Positions 19,504 through 28,723 are shown, numbered from the stretch's first letter. The stretch: DNA of 56,737 nucleotides from an uncultured Pelagibacteraceae bacterium (GCA_902579085.1 CACHFK010000001.1:16001-72737); one strand, 5' to 3'. Notes: generated by a model not told the origin, from the letters alone. Translations and numbers: made by a program.

Positions 19504-20244
19504 TCAATCTTTATAATTCATTATTTTTTTTATTTCCATATAATCCTCTTTTGTGTCTACGCCAATTGGAGTTGAATTTGCTAAAATTACATTAATTTCA
19601 ATATTATTCTCGATTGCTCTCAATTGTTCAAGTCTTTGCTCTATTTCATTTTTAGTTTGTTTTAAATTAACAAATTTTTCCAATATAGAGACTTTGTAAA
19701 TATAGACACCTATATGATGATAAATATTCGCATTATAGTTTGGTGGAACTTCTCTTAAAAAAGTTTTAGCTTTAGAAATATTTTGCTTTGAAATTTTTTC
19801 TTCTGTAATTACTTTTACAATATTATTTTTATTTAATATATTTTGGTCACTAATTTCTGAGGCTAATGTGCCTAATTCAGATTTGTTATTAATTGTATTT
19901 AAGTTAAGATTTTTAATATCTTGAATATCTATCATTGGCTCATCACCCTGCAAATTTATTATATAATCAACATTTTTTGGTTTTAATTTTTGATATGCTT
20001 CAAAAATCCTATCTGTTCCAGTTTGATGTTCCTTTTCAGTTAAAACACATTTTCCACCTTTTTTGGTAACCTCTTCAAAAATTTCATTATCTCCTGTTGC
20101 AACAAAAACATCTCCAATTTTTGAAGATTGTGCTTTTTTATAAACATGGTTAATAATTGATATGCCATTAATCTCTAAAAGAGGTTTATTAGGCAATCTA
20201 GTTGCTGCTAACCTAGAAGGTATTAATATTATAGTTTTAGTCAT
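19504..20244 (-). CDS. kdsB: 3-deoxy-manno-octulosonate cytidylyltransferase (CMP-KDO synthetase)
   Basis: Activates KDO with CTP for the LPS inner core. 246 residues. IPSRLAATRLPNKPL at the N terminus is the CTP-binding signature, followed by LQGDEPMI (metal and substrate) and the HIGVYIYK and EQRLEQLRAIENN blocks typical of KdsB. KdsD, which makes the KDO precursor, is at 26177. Divergent from the cytochrome c gene. Confidence 0.96.
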   Translation of the reverse strand: MTKTIILIPSRLAATRLPNKPLLEINGISIINHVYKKAQSSKIGDVFVATGDNEIFEEVTKKGGKCVLTEKEHQTGTDRIFEAYQKLKPKNVDYIINLQGDEPMIDIQDIKNLNLNTINNKSELGTLASEISDQNILNKNNIVKVITEEKISKQNISKAKTFLREVPPNYNANIYHHIGVYIYKVSILEKFVNLKQTKNEIEQRLEQLRAIENNIEINVILANSTPIGVDTKEDYMEIKKIMNYKD

Positions 20245-20259
20245 AAATTTCAGCTTTTA

Positions 20260-20276
20260 TGCGTCTTTGAGACGCA
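20260..20276. other. Perfect 7-bp hairpin in the kdsB/cytochrome c divergent gap
   Basis: TGCGTCT and AGACGCA flank a 3-base loop (20260-20266 and 20270-20276). It lies 15 bases upstream of the kdsB start and 66 bases upstream of the cytochrome start. It is unusually G+C-rich for the surroundings. It could be a 5'-UTR hairpin of kdsB or a palindromic protein-binding site. Confidence 0.4.
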
Positions 20277-20342
20277 ATAATTGAAATTAAATTTAGTATT
20301 TTTTTTGTTTTACATGTTATACGACCATAATAATAAAAAACC

Positions 20343-20873
20343 ATGGATTCCTTTGAAATAAATAAAATTGTTGCAGCAGTTCTAGTTGTTTTTTTAGTAA
20401 TTTTTGGAATAGGTAAAATATCAGATATGGTTTTCCATGTTGAAAGGCCAAATACTAGTGCATATAAAGTCGAATTTGCAGAGGCAGACAAATCTGGAGT
20501 CTCTTCATCAGTTCAAACAGTTGATATAGCGGCATTATTAGCTTTGGGAAGTGTTGAACATGGTCAAAAAGTTTTTAAAAAATGTAGTGCGTGTCATTCA
20601 ATCAAAAAGGGTGGCAGAAATAATATTGGCCCAGCACTTTATAATGTATTAGGAAGAAATATGGGAGCACTAGAAGATTACAAATACTCAAAAGCATTGA
20701 TAGCATTTGGAAGAGATTGGACATTTGATGAAATGAATAGCTTTTTAATTAAACCAACTTCATATATCAAAGGAACAAAAATGGCTTTTGCTGGACTTAA
20801 AAAAGAAAAAGATAGAGCTTCTGTTATACTTTATATGAATGCTAATTCTGATAGTCCTTTAGATCTACCTTAA
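20343..20873 (+). CDS. Membrane-anchored class I cytochrome c (CycM-like)
   Basis: Electron carrier, 176 residues, anchored in the inner membrane by one N-terminal segment (about 8-27) with the heme domain in the periplasm. The heme site CSACH is at about 82-86, with GPALYNVLGR and the distal methionine in TKMAFAGL. This layout matches the CycM/c552 type that links the bc1 complex to cytochrome oxidase in alphaproteobacteria. Its last 9 bases overlap the 3' end of argF. Confidence 0.92.
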   Translation: MDSFEINKIVAAVLVVFLVIFGIGKISDMVFHVERPNTSAYKVEFAEADKSGVSSSVQTVDIAALLALGSVEHGQKVFKKCSACHSIKKGGRNNIGPALYNVLGRNMGALEDYKYSKALIAFGRDWTFDEMNSFLIKPTSYIKGTKMAFAGLKKEKDRASVILYMNANSDSPLDLP

Positions 20874-21794
20874 CTTTTCAAAACAATATAATAAAATACT
20901 TTTTTGAACATGTACTCTATTAAGCGCTTGTTGCCAGACTCTAGATTTATTTCCTAAAAAAACATCCTCTGAAACTTCGTTTCCTCTAGGAAGACAATGT
21001 AAAAATATTACGTCTCTTTTTGCACACTTAATTAAACTTGAATTAATTCTGTAATTTTTAAAATCTTTTATTTTTTTTGCCTTATTTGCTCTATCGTTTA
21101 ATGAAACTACTTTATCAGAGAAAATAACATCTGCATTTTTTGCAGCTTTTTTTGGATCATTATAAACTTTAATTTTTCTTTTGTTTTTTTTGAGCCAATT
21201 CATAATAAACTTGGGTGGTCTATAATTCTTTGGACATCCTATATTTAATTGAAATTTAAATTTAACTGAAGTTGCTATTAAGGAATTTAGTACATTATTA
21301 GAGTCTCCTATCCATGTGATATTCAATTTTGATATTGGTTTTTTCTTAATCTCTTCAACTGTAAATATATCTGAAAGTACCTGACAAGGATGAGAACTGG
21401 GACTTAATAAATTTATTATTGGAATCTTTAAATTTTTACTGAAATCTTCTATTTTTTTATCACTATCCGTTCTAAGCATAAATCCATCTCCATAAGTCGA
21501 TAAGATTTTAGCAGTATCTGCTAGACTTTCTTCTCCTTTTCCTAAATGTAATTCGCTCGCTTTAACAATTATTGATCCAGCTCCAAGTTGATTAATAGCA
21601 ATATGAAAGCTTAGACGCGTTCGTGAACTTTGTTTTTCATACATTTGTATAAGCATTTTTCCTTTTAATGGTCGATCCTTATCAACATCTAGGGTGCTTA
21701 GTTTCTTTCTTTTCTTTTTTCTTTTCTTTGCGTCATTTAAGATTTTTCTTAAATCTTTGGCTGGAATATCTTTTAAATTTATAAAATTTTTCAT
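20865..21794 (-). CDS. argF: Ornithine carbamoyltransferase
   Basis: Makes citrulline from ornithine and carbamoyl phosphate. The start at 21794 gives 309 residues and an ATGA overlap with the argD stop; a start 18 bases upstream is less likely. The carbamoyl-phosphate motif, STRTR in most, reads SSRTR. HPCQ (SHPCQVLSDI) and HCLPRG, with the catalytic cysteine, are intact. Transcribed with the ABC-2 permease and argD. Confidence 0.96.
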   Translation of the reverse strand: MKNFINLKDIPAKDLRKILNDAKKRKKKRKKLSTLDVDKDRPLKGKMLIQMYEKQSSRTRLSFHIAINQLGAGSIIVKASELHLGKGEESLADTAKILSTYGDGFMLRTDSDKKIEDFSKNLKIPIINLLSPSSHPCQVLSDIFTVEEIKKKPISKLNITWIGDSNNVLNSLIATSVKFKFQLNIGCPKNYRPPKFIMNWLKKNKRKIKVYNDPKKAAKNADVIFSDKVVSLNDRANKAKKIKDFKNYRINSSLIKCAKRDVIFLHCLPRGNEVSEDVFLGNKSRVWQQALNRVHVQKSILLYCFEKLR

Positions 21795-22963
21795 ATTTTG
21801 TAAGTATAACAAACTTTTTTTATAATTCTTAAAGCTAAATCTATCTCAGATTTTTTCACATTGAGTGGGGGTAATATTCTTATGACATTTTCTGAAGCCC
21901 GAATTGTTAATAATTTATTGTCCATGAGTTGCTGAATAAATTTTGTTTGATTAAATAAGAGTTTTATACCAATTAAATAACCTACTCCTCTTACTTCCTG
22001 GATAATTTGTGGAAATTGTTTTTGAATTTTATTTAACTCTATATGAAAATAACTTGATAATTTTTTCACATTTTTCAAAAAGCCTTTTTTAAATATTTGG
22101 TCAAGCACTGCATTTCCTACACTCATAGCAAGAGGATTTCCTCCAAATGTTGAGCCGTGCGTTCCTGGTATCATTGCTTTTGCAACTTTATTTGTCATTA
22201 AAACTGCACCAATAGGAAATCCCCCTCCTATTCCTTTTGCAATAGGTACTATATCTGGCTTAACTTTCGCACCTTCAAATGCAAAAAATTTACCACTTCT
22301 ACCAATTCCACATTGAACTTCGTCCAATATTAATAAAATTCCTTTTTTATTACAAAGTTTTCTTAATTCTTTTATGCACCAGTTGGGAATTACCTTTATC
22401 CCGCCTTCTCCCATGACTGTCTCTACCATGATAGCAGCAGTATTTTTTTTAATTAATTTTTTCATTTTTTGATGATTGCCAAATTCAAAATGATCAAAAC
22501 CTGGAACTTTTGGTCCAAATCCTTCTGTCATTTTTTTAGAACCACTTGCGTTTATTGCTGCTATTGTTCTTCCATGGAATGAATTTTTAATACAAATAAT
22601 TCTATTTTTATTTGGTTTTCCTATTGAATAAAAATATCTTCTAGCAACTTTAATTGCAGCCTCTGTTGCCTCTGTTCCGCTATTTTGAAAAATTACAGCA
22701 TCAGCAAAAGTTTTTTGTGTTAACTTCTTAGCTAACTTCTCACCCTCAGGTATTATAAATGCATTTGATACGTGCCAAACCTTTTTAGATTGTTTATTTA
22801 TTGCTTTAATTAAATTAGGATTAGCATGACCTAAAGAATTTACGGCTATACCCTGTATAAAATCCAAATATTTTTTACCATTTGTAGAGTATAAATAACT
22901 TCCCTTTCCTTTTTTAAAAGAAATTTTTTTTCTGTTGTAATTTTTTGCTAGAGCACTCATCAT
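21791..22963 (-). CDS. argD: Acetylornithine aminotransferase
   Basis: PLP enzyme of arginine synthesis, possibly also acting as succinyl-diaminopimelate aminotransferase in lysine synthesis. 390 residues, class III aminotransferase fold. NSGTEATEAAIK binds the cofactor phosphate, LILDEVQCGIGRSGKFFA carries the aspartate, and IAKGIGGG has the Schiff-base lysine. The start shares one base with the permease stop (TAATG) and the stop overlaps argF (ATGA). Confidence 0.96.
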   Translation of the reverse strand: MMSALAKNYNRKKISFKKGKGSYLYSTNGKKYLDFIQGIAVNSLGHANPNLIKAINKQSKKVWHVSNAFIIPEGEKLAKKLTQKTFADAVIFQNSGTEATEAAIKVARRYFYSIGKPNKNRIICIKNSFHGRTIAAINASGSKKMTEGFGPKVPGFDHFEFGNHQKMKKLIKKNTAAIMVETVMGEGGIKVIPNWCIKELRKLCNKKGILLILDEVQCGIGRSGKFFAFEGAKVKPDIVPIAKGIGGGFPIGAVLMTNKVAKAMIPGTHGSTFGGNPLAMSVGNAVLDQIFKKGFLKNVKKLSSYFHIELNKIQKQFPQIIQEVRGVGYLIGIKLLFNQTKFIQQLMDNKLLTIRASENVIRILPPLNVKKSEIDLALRIIKKVCYTYKI

Positions 22964-23775
22964 TAAGTTTTAACTTTATATCCTCTTTTATATAGCAAAT
23001 AAGAAATGAAAAAAGTAATTAAGGATATTATAAATAAAAATATTATTCCAAATATTATCGAACCATCTGATTGACCTATAAAAGAATATCTAAATCCATC
23101 AATCATATGAAAAAAGGGGTTATAATAACTTAAACTTTTTAAAATGTCAGGCAACTTCTCTATACTGTAAAAGGTTCCTGACAAAAATGATAATGGTACT
23201 ATTACAAAATTTGTAACTGTCGCCATTTGATCAAATTTATCAGCATAAAGTCCTGCTATCATTCCTGCAGATCCTAAAAAAAAACCTGAAAGAAAAAGAT
23301 ATAAAAACCAAAGCAAATAATTTTGTATACTTAAATCTAAAAAAAGTACAAAAATAAATGTTGATATAGAAGCAATACATAATCCTCTTGTTATTGAGGC
23401 GAGAACAATTGAAATTGTTACCTCAAGGGCAGATAAAGGACTATTTACTATATCAACAATTGTTCCCATCATCTTGCTCATCATTAGTGATGAACTTGAG
23501 TGAGAAAAACTTTGTTGAATTACTTGCATCATTATCAATCCATTAGCTAAAAACTCAATGTAAGGAACACCCAATACATCTGGTCTTTCATCTCCAATTG
23601 CTAAAGAAATTACAACAAGAAATAATATAGATGTCAGTATAGGTCCTAATAGAGTTTGTCCTGATACAATTAAAAATCTCAAAACTTCTTTCTTATAAAG
23701 ACTATAGGCACCTACCCAATTAACTAAACCGAAACGGCGAACTCCAATTTGATATTTTTTTTCTATTTCAACCAT
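22963..23775 (-). CDS. ABC-2 type transporter permease
   Basis: Inner-membrane protein of 270 residues with six predicted membrane segments between about 30 and 265. The pattern PLSFLSGTFYSIEKLP followed by YNPFFHMIDGFRY is the ABC-2 family signature seen in exporters of polysaccharides, lipids or drugs. No ATPase gene is next to it; the only ABC ATPase in the window is LptB. The substrate cannot be told. Confidence 0.9.
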   Translation of the reverse strand: MVEIEKKYQIGVRRFGLVNWVGAYSLYKKEVLRFLIVSGQTLLGPILTSILFLVVISLAIGDERPDVLGVPYIEFLANGLIMMQVIQQSFSHSSSSLMMSKMMGTIVDIVNSPLSALEVTISIVLASITRGLCIASISTFIFVLFLDLSIQNYLLWFLYLFLSGFFLGSAGMIAGLYADKFDQMATVTNFVIVPLSFLSGTFYSIEKLPDILKSLSYYNPFFHMIDGFRYSFIGQSDGSIIFGIIFLFIISLITFFISYLLYKRGYKVKT

Positions 23776-23902
23776 AAATACTTACTCATAAACTTTTTTT
23801 TTAAAAATTGTTAAAAAACCAAAAAAAAAGCTTGTTATTAACTATTATTTATGTTCTCAAGATAATGTTATTTAAAAATTTAAATATACTAAATATAGTA
23901 TT

Positions 23903-24397
23903 ATGAGCTGGACTGAAGAAAAAGTAAATAAATTAAGAGAGTTATGGGGAAAGGGCCAAACAGCAAGTCAAATTGCTCAAATTATTGGTGGAATTAGTCG
24001 AAATGCGGTTATTGGGAAAGCTCATAGATTAAATTTATCTGCAAAATTAAAAACAAGATCAATAATTCCACAGAATAAAGAGTATGTTAAATCAATAAAT
24101 CAAGAAAATCAAAAAAGAGGAAGAAAAAATAAGTTTAGGTCATTAATATTAAATAAAGATTTTGAGCCGGCAAGAAATTTACAGCTTGAAGAATTAACGG
24201 AAAATACCTGTAAATATATGGAAGGACATCCTAATGAAAAAGAATCTTCTTTTTGTGGAAGAAAAAATGTTGAAAAATTTTCATACTGTCCGCTTCATTT
24301 AATGATTGTATTCCAGCCTAAAGGCAAAAAAGAAGATGTAATAGAAAAAGAGGATGAAGTTCCTAAATTCATAGAAAAAAAAATAAAATCAGCTTAA
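23903..24397 (+). CDS. gcrA: GcrA family cell-cycle regulator
   Basis: Alphaproteobacterial transcription regulator that works with sigma-70 and, in Caulobacter, responds to CcrM methylation of GANTC sites. 164 residues. The N terminus MSWTEEKVNKLRELWGKGQT with SRNAVIGKAHRLNL is the DNA-binding helix-turn-helix. The C-terminal CKYMEGHP ... FCGRK ... YCPLHLMIVFQP is the conserved sigma-contact region. The 127-base upstream gap shows nothing clear to me. Confidence 0.95.
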   Translation: MSWTEEKVNKLRELWGKGQTASQIAQIIGGISRNAVIGKAHRLNLSAKLKTRSIIPQNKEYVKSINQENQKRGRKNKFRSLILNKDFEPARNLQLEELTENTCKYMEGHPNEKESSFCGRKNVEKFSYCPLHLMIVFQPKGKKEDVIEKEDEVPKFIEKKIKSA

Positions 24398-24467
24398 AAA
24401 ATTTTTTTTAAGGTTTTAAAAAATTCAATTTTAAATATAAAATAAAAATTATAAATAATTTTTAAGA

Positions 24468-24587
24468 TTAATCATAATCTTTTTTATTTTTTTTTGCTTT
24501 AATACCTCTCTTAATTGCTTTTATTGCTAAAATAGATACGAAGAATAATATAAAAATAATAATAATATAAATAATATAACTTATCAT
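24468..24587 (-). CDS. Small single-pass membrane protein (39 residues)
   Basis: Start ATG at 24585-24587 overlaps the stop of the NDUFA9-like gene as ATGA, and the frame runs to TAA at 24468. Residues 3-23 are almost all Ile, Leu, Phe, Tyr and Val, a clear membrane segment, followed by a very basic tail (KAIKRGIKAKKNKKDYD). The coupling to the upstream gene supports translation. I do not recognise the family. Confidence 0.6.
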   Translation of the reverse strand: MISYIIYIIIIFILFFVSILAIKAIKRGIKAKKNKKDYD

Positions 24588-25549
24588 AATTTCTTCTTCA
24601 AAAAATTTTTTTTTGAAAATTGTCCACCAGATCTCCAGTTAAAACCGTACTTCTCTAATTCTTCATCAAACATTCTATTAGCAACAAGACCAAGATCAAA
24701 ATTAGTTTTATATTTTCCTGATGGAATATTATCATATTTTAGTAAATTGAGTTGATCAACAGTAATTAATGGCTTGGGCATTATTTCAAAAATTTTTGCT
24801 GTAGCTTTGGCTAATATTAATGGTAAAGGAATTAAAAATCTTTTTTTGTCAATAGTTTTTAATAATTTTAAAATTATTTCTTTAAAAGAAATAATTTCTG
24901 GACCAATACATTCTATAGTTTGTTCGTTTGTTTTACCTTGGATTATTTCAAAAATTATTTGAGACAAATCTTTAACATGTATTGGCGCAAATTTAGTTTT
25001 GCCCTCATAATATAAAGGCATAACTGGAAGTCGATTTAATAAAGTCATAAAATTTGTTGTAAAGTTATCGTCTACAGAATAAACTATTGAAGGTTTTATA
25101 ATAACAGATCTATCAAAATTATGCTTAATTTTATTTTCTCCATTAAGTTTGCTAAGTGCATAATTACTATCTAGGGCATTTTCAATTCCCAGAGATGAAA
25201 GGTGAATTAATTTTTCAATTTTTTTTTTAGAAGATAATTTTGATAAAAGATCTGGAAAATCTGTATGAATATTTTTAAAAGTATTTTTTTTTTTTTCGAA
25301 TAATATTCCAATTAAGTTAATACAAATCGAGCACCCTTCGATTAAATTCTCAATTTTTTCTAAATTAAAATAGCTTAATTCTACAATCTCAAGGTAGCCA
25401 GGATTTGCTTGGGTCTTTAAAATATATCCTTTTTGATGAATATTTCTAGTAACAGCAACTACTTTATAGTTATTTTTCGTAAGCTTTCTTAATAAGTGTC
25501 TGCCTATTTGGCCAGAAGCACCGAAAACTAGAATTTCCTTAGGTTTCAT
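24584..25549 (-). CDS. NAD(P)-binding Rossmann protein, complex I NDUFA9-like
   Basis: Atypical short-chain dehydrogenase/epimerase of 321 residues. FGASGQIGRHLLRKL at about 9-23 is the dinucleotide-binding loop; HLSSLGIE and YALSKLNGE match the extended-SDR active-site region, and FAPIHVKDL is typical of the NDUFA9/YfcH-like branch. The mitochondrial relative is an accessory subunit of complex I. A role in complex I here is possible but not shown. Only 15 bases separate its start from the divergent RNase D-like gene. Confidence 0.85.
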   Translation of the reverse strand: MKPKEILVFGASGQIGRHLLRKLTKNNYKVVAVTRNIHQKGYILKTQANPGYLEIVELSYFNLEKIENLIEGCSICINLIGILFEKKKNTFKNIHTDFPDLLSKLSSKKKIEKLIHLSSLGIENALDSNYALSKLNGENKIKHNFDRSVIIKPSIVYSVDDNFTTNFMTLLNRLPVMPLYYEGKTKFAPIHVKDLSQIIFEIIQGKTNEQTIECIGPEIISFKEIILKLLKTIDKKRFLIPLPLILAKATAKIFEIMPKPLITVDQLNLLKYDNIPSGKYKTNFDLGLVANRMFDEELEKYGFNWRSGGQFSKKNFLKKKL

Positions 25550-25564
25550 ATATATATTTCATCA

Positions 25565-26176
25565 ATGGATTTAGATATTAAATTACATAAAGATGATTTA
25601 CCAGATCAAATATATTTAAGTGACAATATAGCAATAGACTGTGAGTTCATGGGTTTAAATGTTGAAAGAGATAGACTATGTTTAGTTCAAATTTCATGTG
25701 GTAAAAATGATGCCCACATCGTCCAGTTAGATAAAAATAAATATAATGCTCCAAATCTAAAAAAATTATTAGTTGATGAAAAAATAAATAAAATATTTCA
25801 TTACGCAAGAGCAGATCTTTTATTTATAAAAAAATATCTAAATATTGATGTAACTAATATTTCTTGTACTAAAATAATGAGTAAAATAGCGAGAAGTTAT
25901 TCTGATAAACATGGTCTAAAAGATTTAATAAAAGAATTCATTGGTATTGATATAAGTAAACAACTTCAAACTTCAGACTTTGGTGGAGATCTATCAAAAA
26001 AACAACTACAATACTGTGCTAATGATGTTGTTTATCTTCACAAAATTTATGAAGGACTTTATAAAATTTTAGAAAGAGAAAATAGATTAAATTTATACAA
26101 TAAAACTATAAAATTTATTCAAACAAGAGTTGATTTAGATATTGCATCTTTCAAAGAAGATATTTGGTCTCATTAA
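25565..26176 (+). CDS. rnd: RNase D-like 3'-5' exoribonuclease
   Basis: DEDDy exonuclease of 203 residues consisting of the catalytic domain only; the HRDC domains of E. coli RNase D are absent, which is common in alphaproteobacteria. IAIDCEFMGL supplies the first Asp-Glu pair, KIFHYARADLLFI the second motif, and YCANDVVYL the third with its tyrosine and aspartate four residues apart. Likely trims tRNA or other stable RNA ends. First gene of a 14-gene plus-strand run. Confidence 0.88.
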   Translation: MDLDIKLHKDDLPDQIYLSDNIAIDCEFMGLNVERDRLCLVQISCGKNDAHIVQLDKNKYNAPNLKKLLVDEKINKIFHYARADLLFIKKYLNIDVTNISCTKIMSKIARSYSDKHGLKDLIKEFIGIDISKQLQTSDFGGDLSKKQLQYCANDVVYLHKIYEGLYKILERENRLNLYNKTIKFIQTRVDLDIASFKEDIWSH

Positions 26177-27154
26177 ATGAAAAATAAAAAATTACAATTA
26201 ATTGCCAAAAATGTAATTCAAGATGAAATTTACTCTTTAAAAAAATTAAAATCATCTTTAGGAACTTCTTTCAATCAAATAGTAAAAGCAGTTGTAAACT
26301 GCAAGAATGGTAAAGTAATCGTTTCAGGAGTTGGTAAAAGTGGTATTATAGGCAAAAAGTGGGCTGCAACATTTTCATCAGTTGGAATTCCATCTTTTTT
26401 ATTAGATGCTTCAAATGCAAGTCATGGCGATATGGGGCAAATAACTTCGAATGATGTTGTAATACTAATAAGTTTAAGTGGGCAAAGTGAAGAATTAAAA
26501 AATATAATACAGTACACATCAAGAAATAAAAATATAAAATTAATTGGTATTACATCAAAAAAAGATTCTATTCTCTATAAAAATTCAGATATAAGATTTT
26601 TATTACCATCAGTAAAAGAAGCAGATCCTGGCAATATAGTTCCAACTTCTTCAACTACTATACAATTAGCGTTGGGTGATGCAATTGCTATTTCGTGTAT
26701 GAGATATAATAAATTTGGTAAGTTAGATTTTAAAAAATTTCATCCAGGAGGATCCCTTTCAATAAAACTTAAAACTGTTAGTGATTTAATGTTTAAAGGA
26801 AATAAAATTCCTTTTGTTAAACAAAATTCAAATATGAAGGATGCTCTTAGAGTAATAACAAAAAAAGGTTTGGGTGTACTTTTGATTAAAGAAAATAATA
26901 TTACTAAAGGAATTTTAACTGATGGTGACTTAAAAAGACTGAATCAAAAATTTGAAAATTTTCAAAATTTAAAAATAAAATCAGTAATGAAAAAAAATCC
27001 AGTAAGTGTAGATAAAGATACACTTGCAGCTCAAGCACTATCAATAATGAATGCTAAAAAAATTACATGCCTATGCGTTCATAAAGGTAATAAAAAAAAT
27101 AAAACTATTGGAATAATTCATATACATAGTATTTTAAAAGCAAATATAAGCTAA
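26177..27154 (+). CDS. kdsD: Arabinose-5-phosphate isomerase (KpsF/GutQ family)
   Basis: Interconverts ribulose-5-phosphate and arabinose-5-phosphate, the KDO precursor. 325 residues: a SIS domain at about 35-170 (SGVGKSGIIGKKWAATFSS, SHGDMGQI) and two CBS domains in the C-terminal 120 residues (LTDGDLKRL). Starts directly after the RNase D-like stop and is followed by lptC and lptB, the usual LPS neighbourhood. Confidence 0.96.
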   Translation: MKNKKLQLIAKNVIQDEIYSLKKLKSSLGTSFNQIVKAVVNCKNGKVIVSGVGKSGIIGKKWAATFSSVGIPSFLLDASNASHGDMGQITSNDVVILISLSGQSEELKNIIQYTSRNKNIKLIGITSKKDSILYKNSDIRFLLPSVKEADPGNIVPTSSTTIQLALGDAIAISCMRYNKFGKLDFKKFHPGGSLSIKLKTVSDLMFKGNKIPFVKQNSNMKDALRVITKKGLGVLLIKENNITKGILTDGDLKRLNQKFENFQNLKIKSVMKKNPVSVDKDTLAAQALSIMNAKKITCLCVHKGNKKNKTIGIIHIHSILKANIS

Positions 27155-27940
27155 ATGTCCTTAAAATCTCTAATCCAAGTTATGATAATATTAATTATCA
27201 TAATTATTTTAGGCAGTGTTTATTTTAGCTATTTTGCAAATAACAGCAAAATATCAATTGAAAATAATGAAAAAAACATCAAAACAGAAATTGATAACCA
27301 AAACTATAAAAATGAAGAAGCTAAAATTGTGCTAGATAATACAGATAAGAAAGCAGAAAAAATTCAGATCGAAAAGCCCATAGAAGTAAAAAATGAAGAA
27401 GCAAAAGAAGTTAAAGAAGTAAAAAAAGAAGAGGTAAAAGAAGTAAAAAATAAAAATGAAACAGTAGAGAACAAAGAGGTTAATCTTAAACCAAAAAAAC
27501 CTGAAATTAATAACGTCGTTAAAGATATTGAGTATTTAACAACTGATAAAAATGGAAATAAATATAAAATATTAGCGACCTCAGGAAGAACAAACTCAGA
27601 AGATAAAAATATATTAGATCTAGACAACGTTAGAGGTATTATAACTTCCAAAGAAAGATCTACAGTATATATTGTTTCAGATTTTGCTGAATATCATTCA
27701 TCTAATTTAAAATCAAATTTTTATGGGAATGTTGTTATAAATTATGAAGATAAAGAAATAACTTGTGATTATTTTGATGTGGACATGAAAACAAATATTG
27801 CTATAGCTTATAATAATGTTGTACTAAGTGATCCATCGTCTATAATGAAAGCAGGAAAAATTATCCTAAATATTGAAACAAAAGTAATCAATATTAATCC
27901 AGGAAATAAAAAAAATAAAGTATCAGTAACATTAAATTAA
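27155..27940 (+). CDS. lptC: LptC-like LPS export protein with a charged linker
   Basis: Bitopic inner-membrane protein of 261 residues: one membrane segment at about 8-27, a linker of about 90 residues very rich in Glu, Lys and Val (35-125, with KEVKKEEVKEVK), then a C-terminal beta-strand domain (about 130-255, YLTTDKNGNKYKILATSGR) matching the LptC fold. Identification rests on that domain and on kdsD before and lptB after. The linker is much longer than in ordinary LptC and could let the domain reach across the periplasm. No LptA gene follows. Confidence 0.75.
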   Translation: MSLKSLIQVMIILIIIIILGSVYFSYFANNSKISIENNEKNIKTEIDNQNYKNEEAKIVLDNTDKKAEKIQIEKPIEVKNEEAKEVKEVKKEEVKEVKNKNETVENKEVNLKPKKPEINNVVKDIEYLTTDKNGNKYKILATSGRTNSEDKNILDLDNVRGIITSKERSTVYIVSDFAEYHSSNLKSNFYGNVVINYEDKEITCDYFDVDMKTNIAIAYNNVVLSDPSSIMKAGKIILNIETKVININPGNKKNKVSVTLN

Positions 27941-28716
27941 TGGCAGTTATAAAAAAATTTAGAATTAAAAGTTTTAAGGAGCAAGAAACATTGCTTCAAT
28001 TAGATAAAGTTTCTATGTTTTATGATAAAAGAAGAATTCTAAACGATATATCTTTTAAAGTTAATCGATCAGAAGTTTTGGGATTACTTGGTCCAAATGG
28101 AGTAGGTAAAAGTACAATATTTAAAATTATCATGAATATTGAACAATTAAAAACTGGCAAAATTTTCTTAAATGGCATTGATTGCACAAATCTTCCAATT
28201 CATGAAAGATCAAGTAAGTTTAATTTATCATATTGTCCACAGTATGGTGGATATTTTTATGATTTAACTGTTTTAGAAAATTTAACAGCAGTTGCAGAGA
28301 TACATGTAAAAGAAAAAAATTTGAGAATTTCTAAAATTGATAAAATTGTTGGTCAATTTGGATTTGACTCAATTTTAAATGTGAAAGCAAAACATGTATC
28401 TGGTGGTGAGAGAAGAAAATTAGCAATTGGAATGGCTATAATTAATGATCCTGAAATATTGCTACTTGATGAACCTTATGCAGCTTTAGATATTTTATCA
28501 ATAAAGATGATTCAAGAAATAATTATAAACCTACAATCAATGGAAAAAATGTCAATTATTGTATGTGACCATAATGCTCGAGATTTATTAACTTGTGTTG
28601 ATAGAGCAATAGTTTTATCAAATGGTAAAATAATTGCTTCAGGAAGTCCTCAAGAAATAATAAAAGATTCACAAGCACGAACTGTATATTTTGGAGACGA
28701 ATTTAAAATAAATTAA
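27940..28716 (+). CDS. lptB: LPS export ABC transporter ATP-binding protein LptB
   Basis: Cytoplasmic ATPase powering LPS extraction by LptFGC. 258 residues. Walker A GPNGVGKST, Q-loop in YCPQYGG, signature VSGGERRK, Walker B LLLDEPYAALD and the switch histidine in VCDHN are all present. The N-terminal 20 residues are an extra basic extension. The start overlaps the lptC stop by one base (TAATG). Confidence 0.95.
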   Translation: MAVIKKFRIKSFKEQETLLQLDKVSMFYDKRRILNDISFKVNRSEVLGLLGPNGVGKSTIFKIIMNIEQLKTGKIFLNGIDCTNLPIHERSSKFNLSYCPQYGGYFYDLTVLENLTAVAEIHVKEKNLRISKIDKIVGQFGFDSILNVKAKHVSGGERRKLAIGMAIINDPEILLLDEPYAALDILSIKMIQEIIINLQSMEKMSIIVCDHNARDLLTCVDRAIVLSNGKIIASGSPQEIIKDSQARTVYFGDEFKIN

Positions 28717-28723
28717 TATCTGA

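Noticed and set aside
27257-27530. Tandem repeat or CRISPR-like array in the A+G-rich stretch
   Set aside because: It encodes the Glu/Lys linker of the LptC-like protein; the repeats are irregular and have no spacers.
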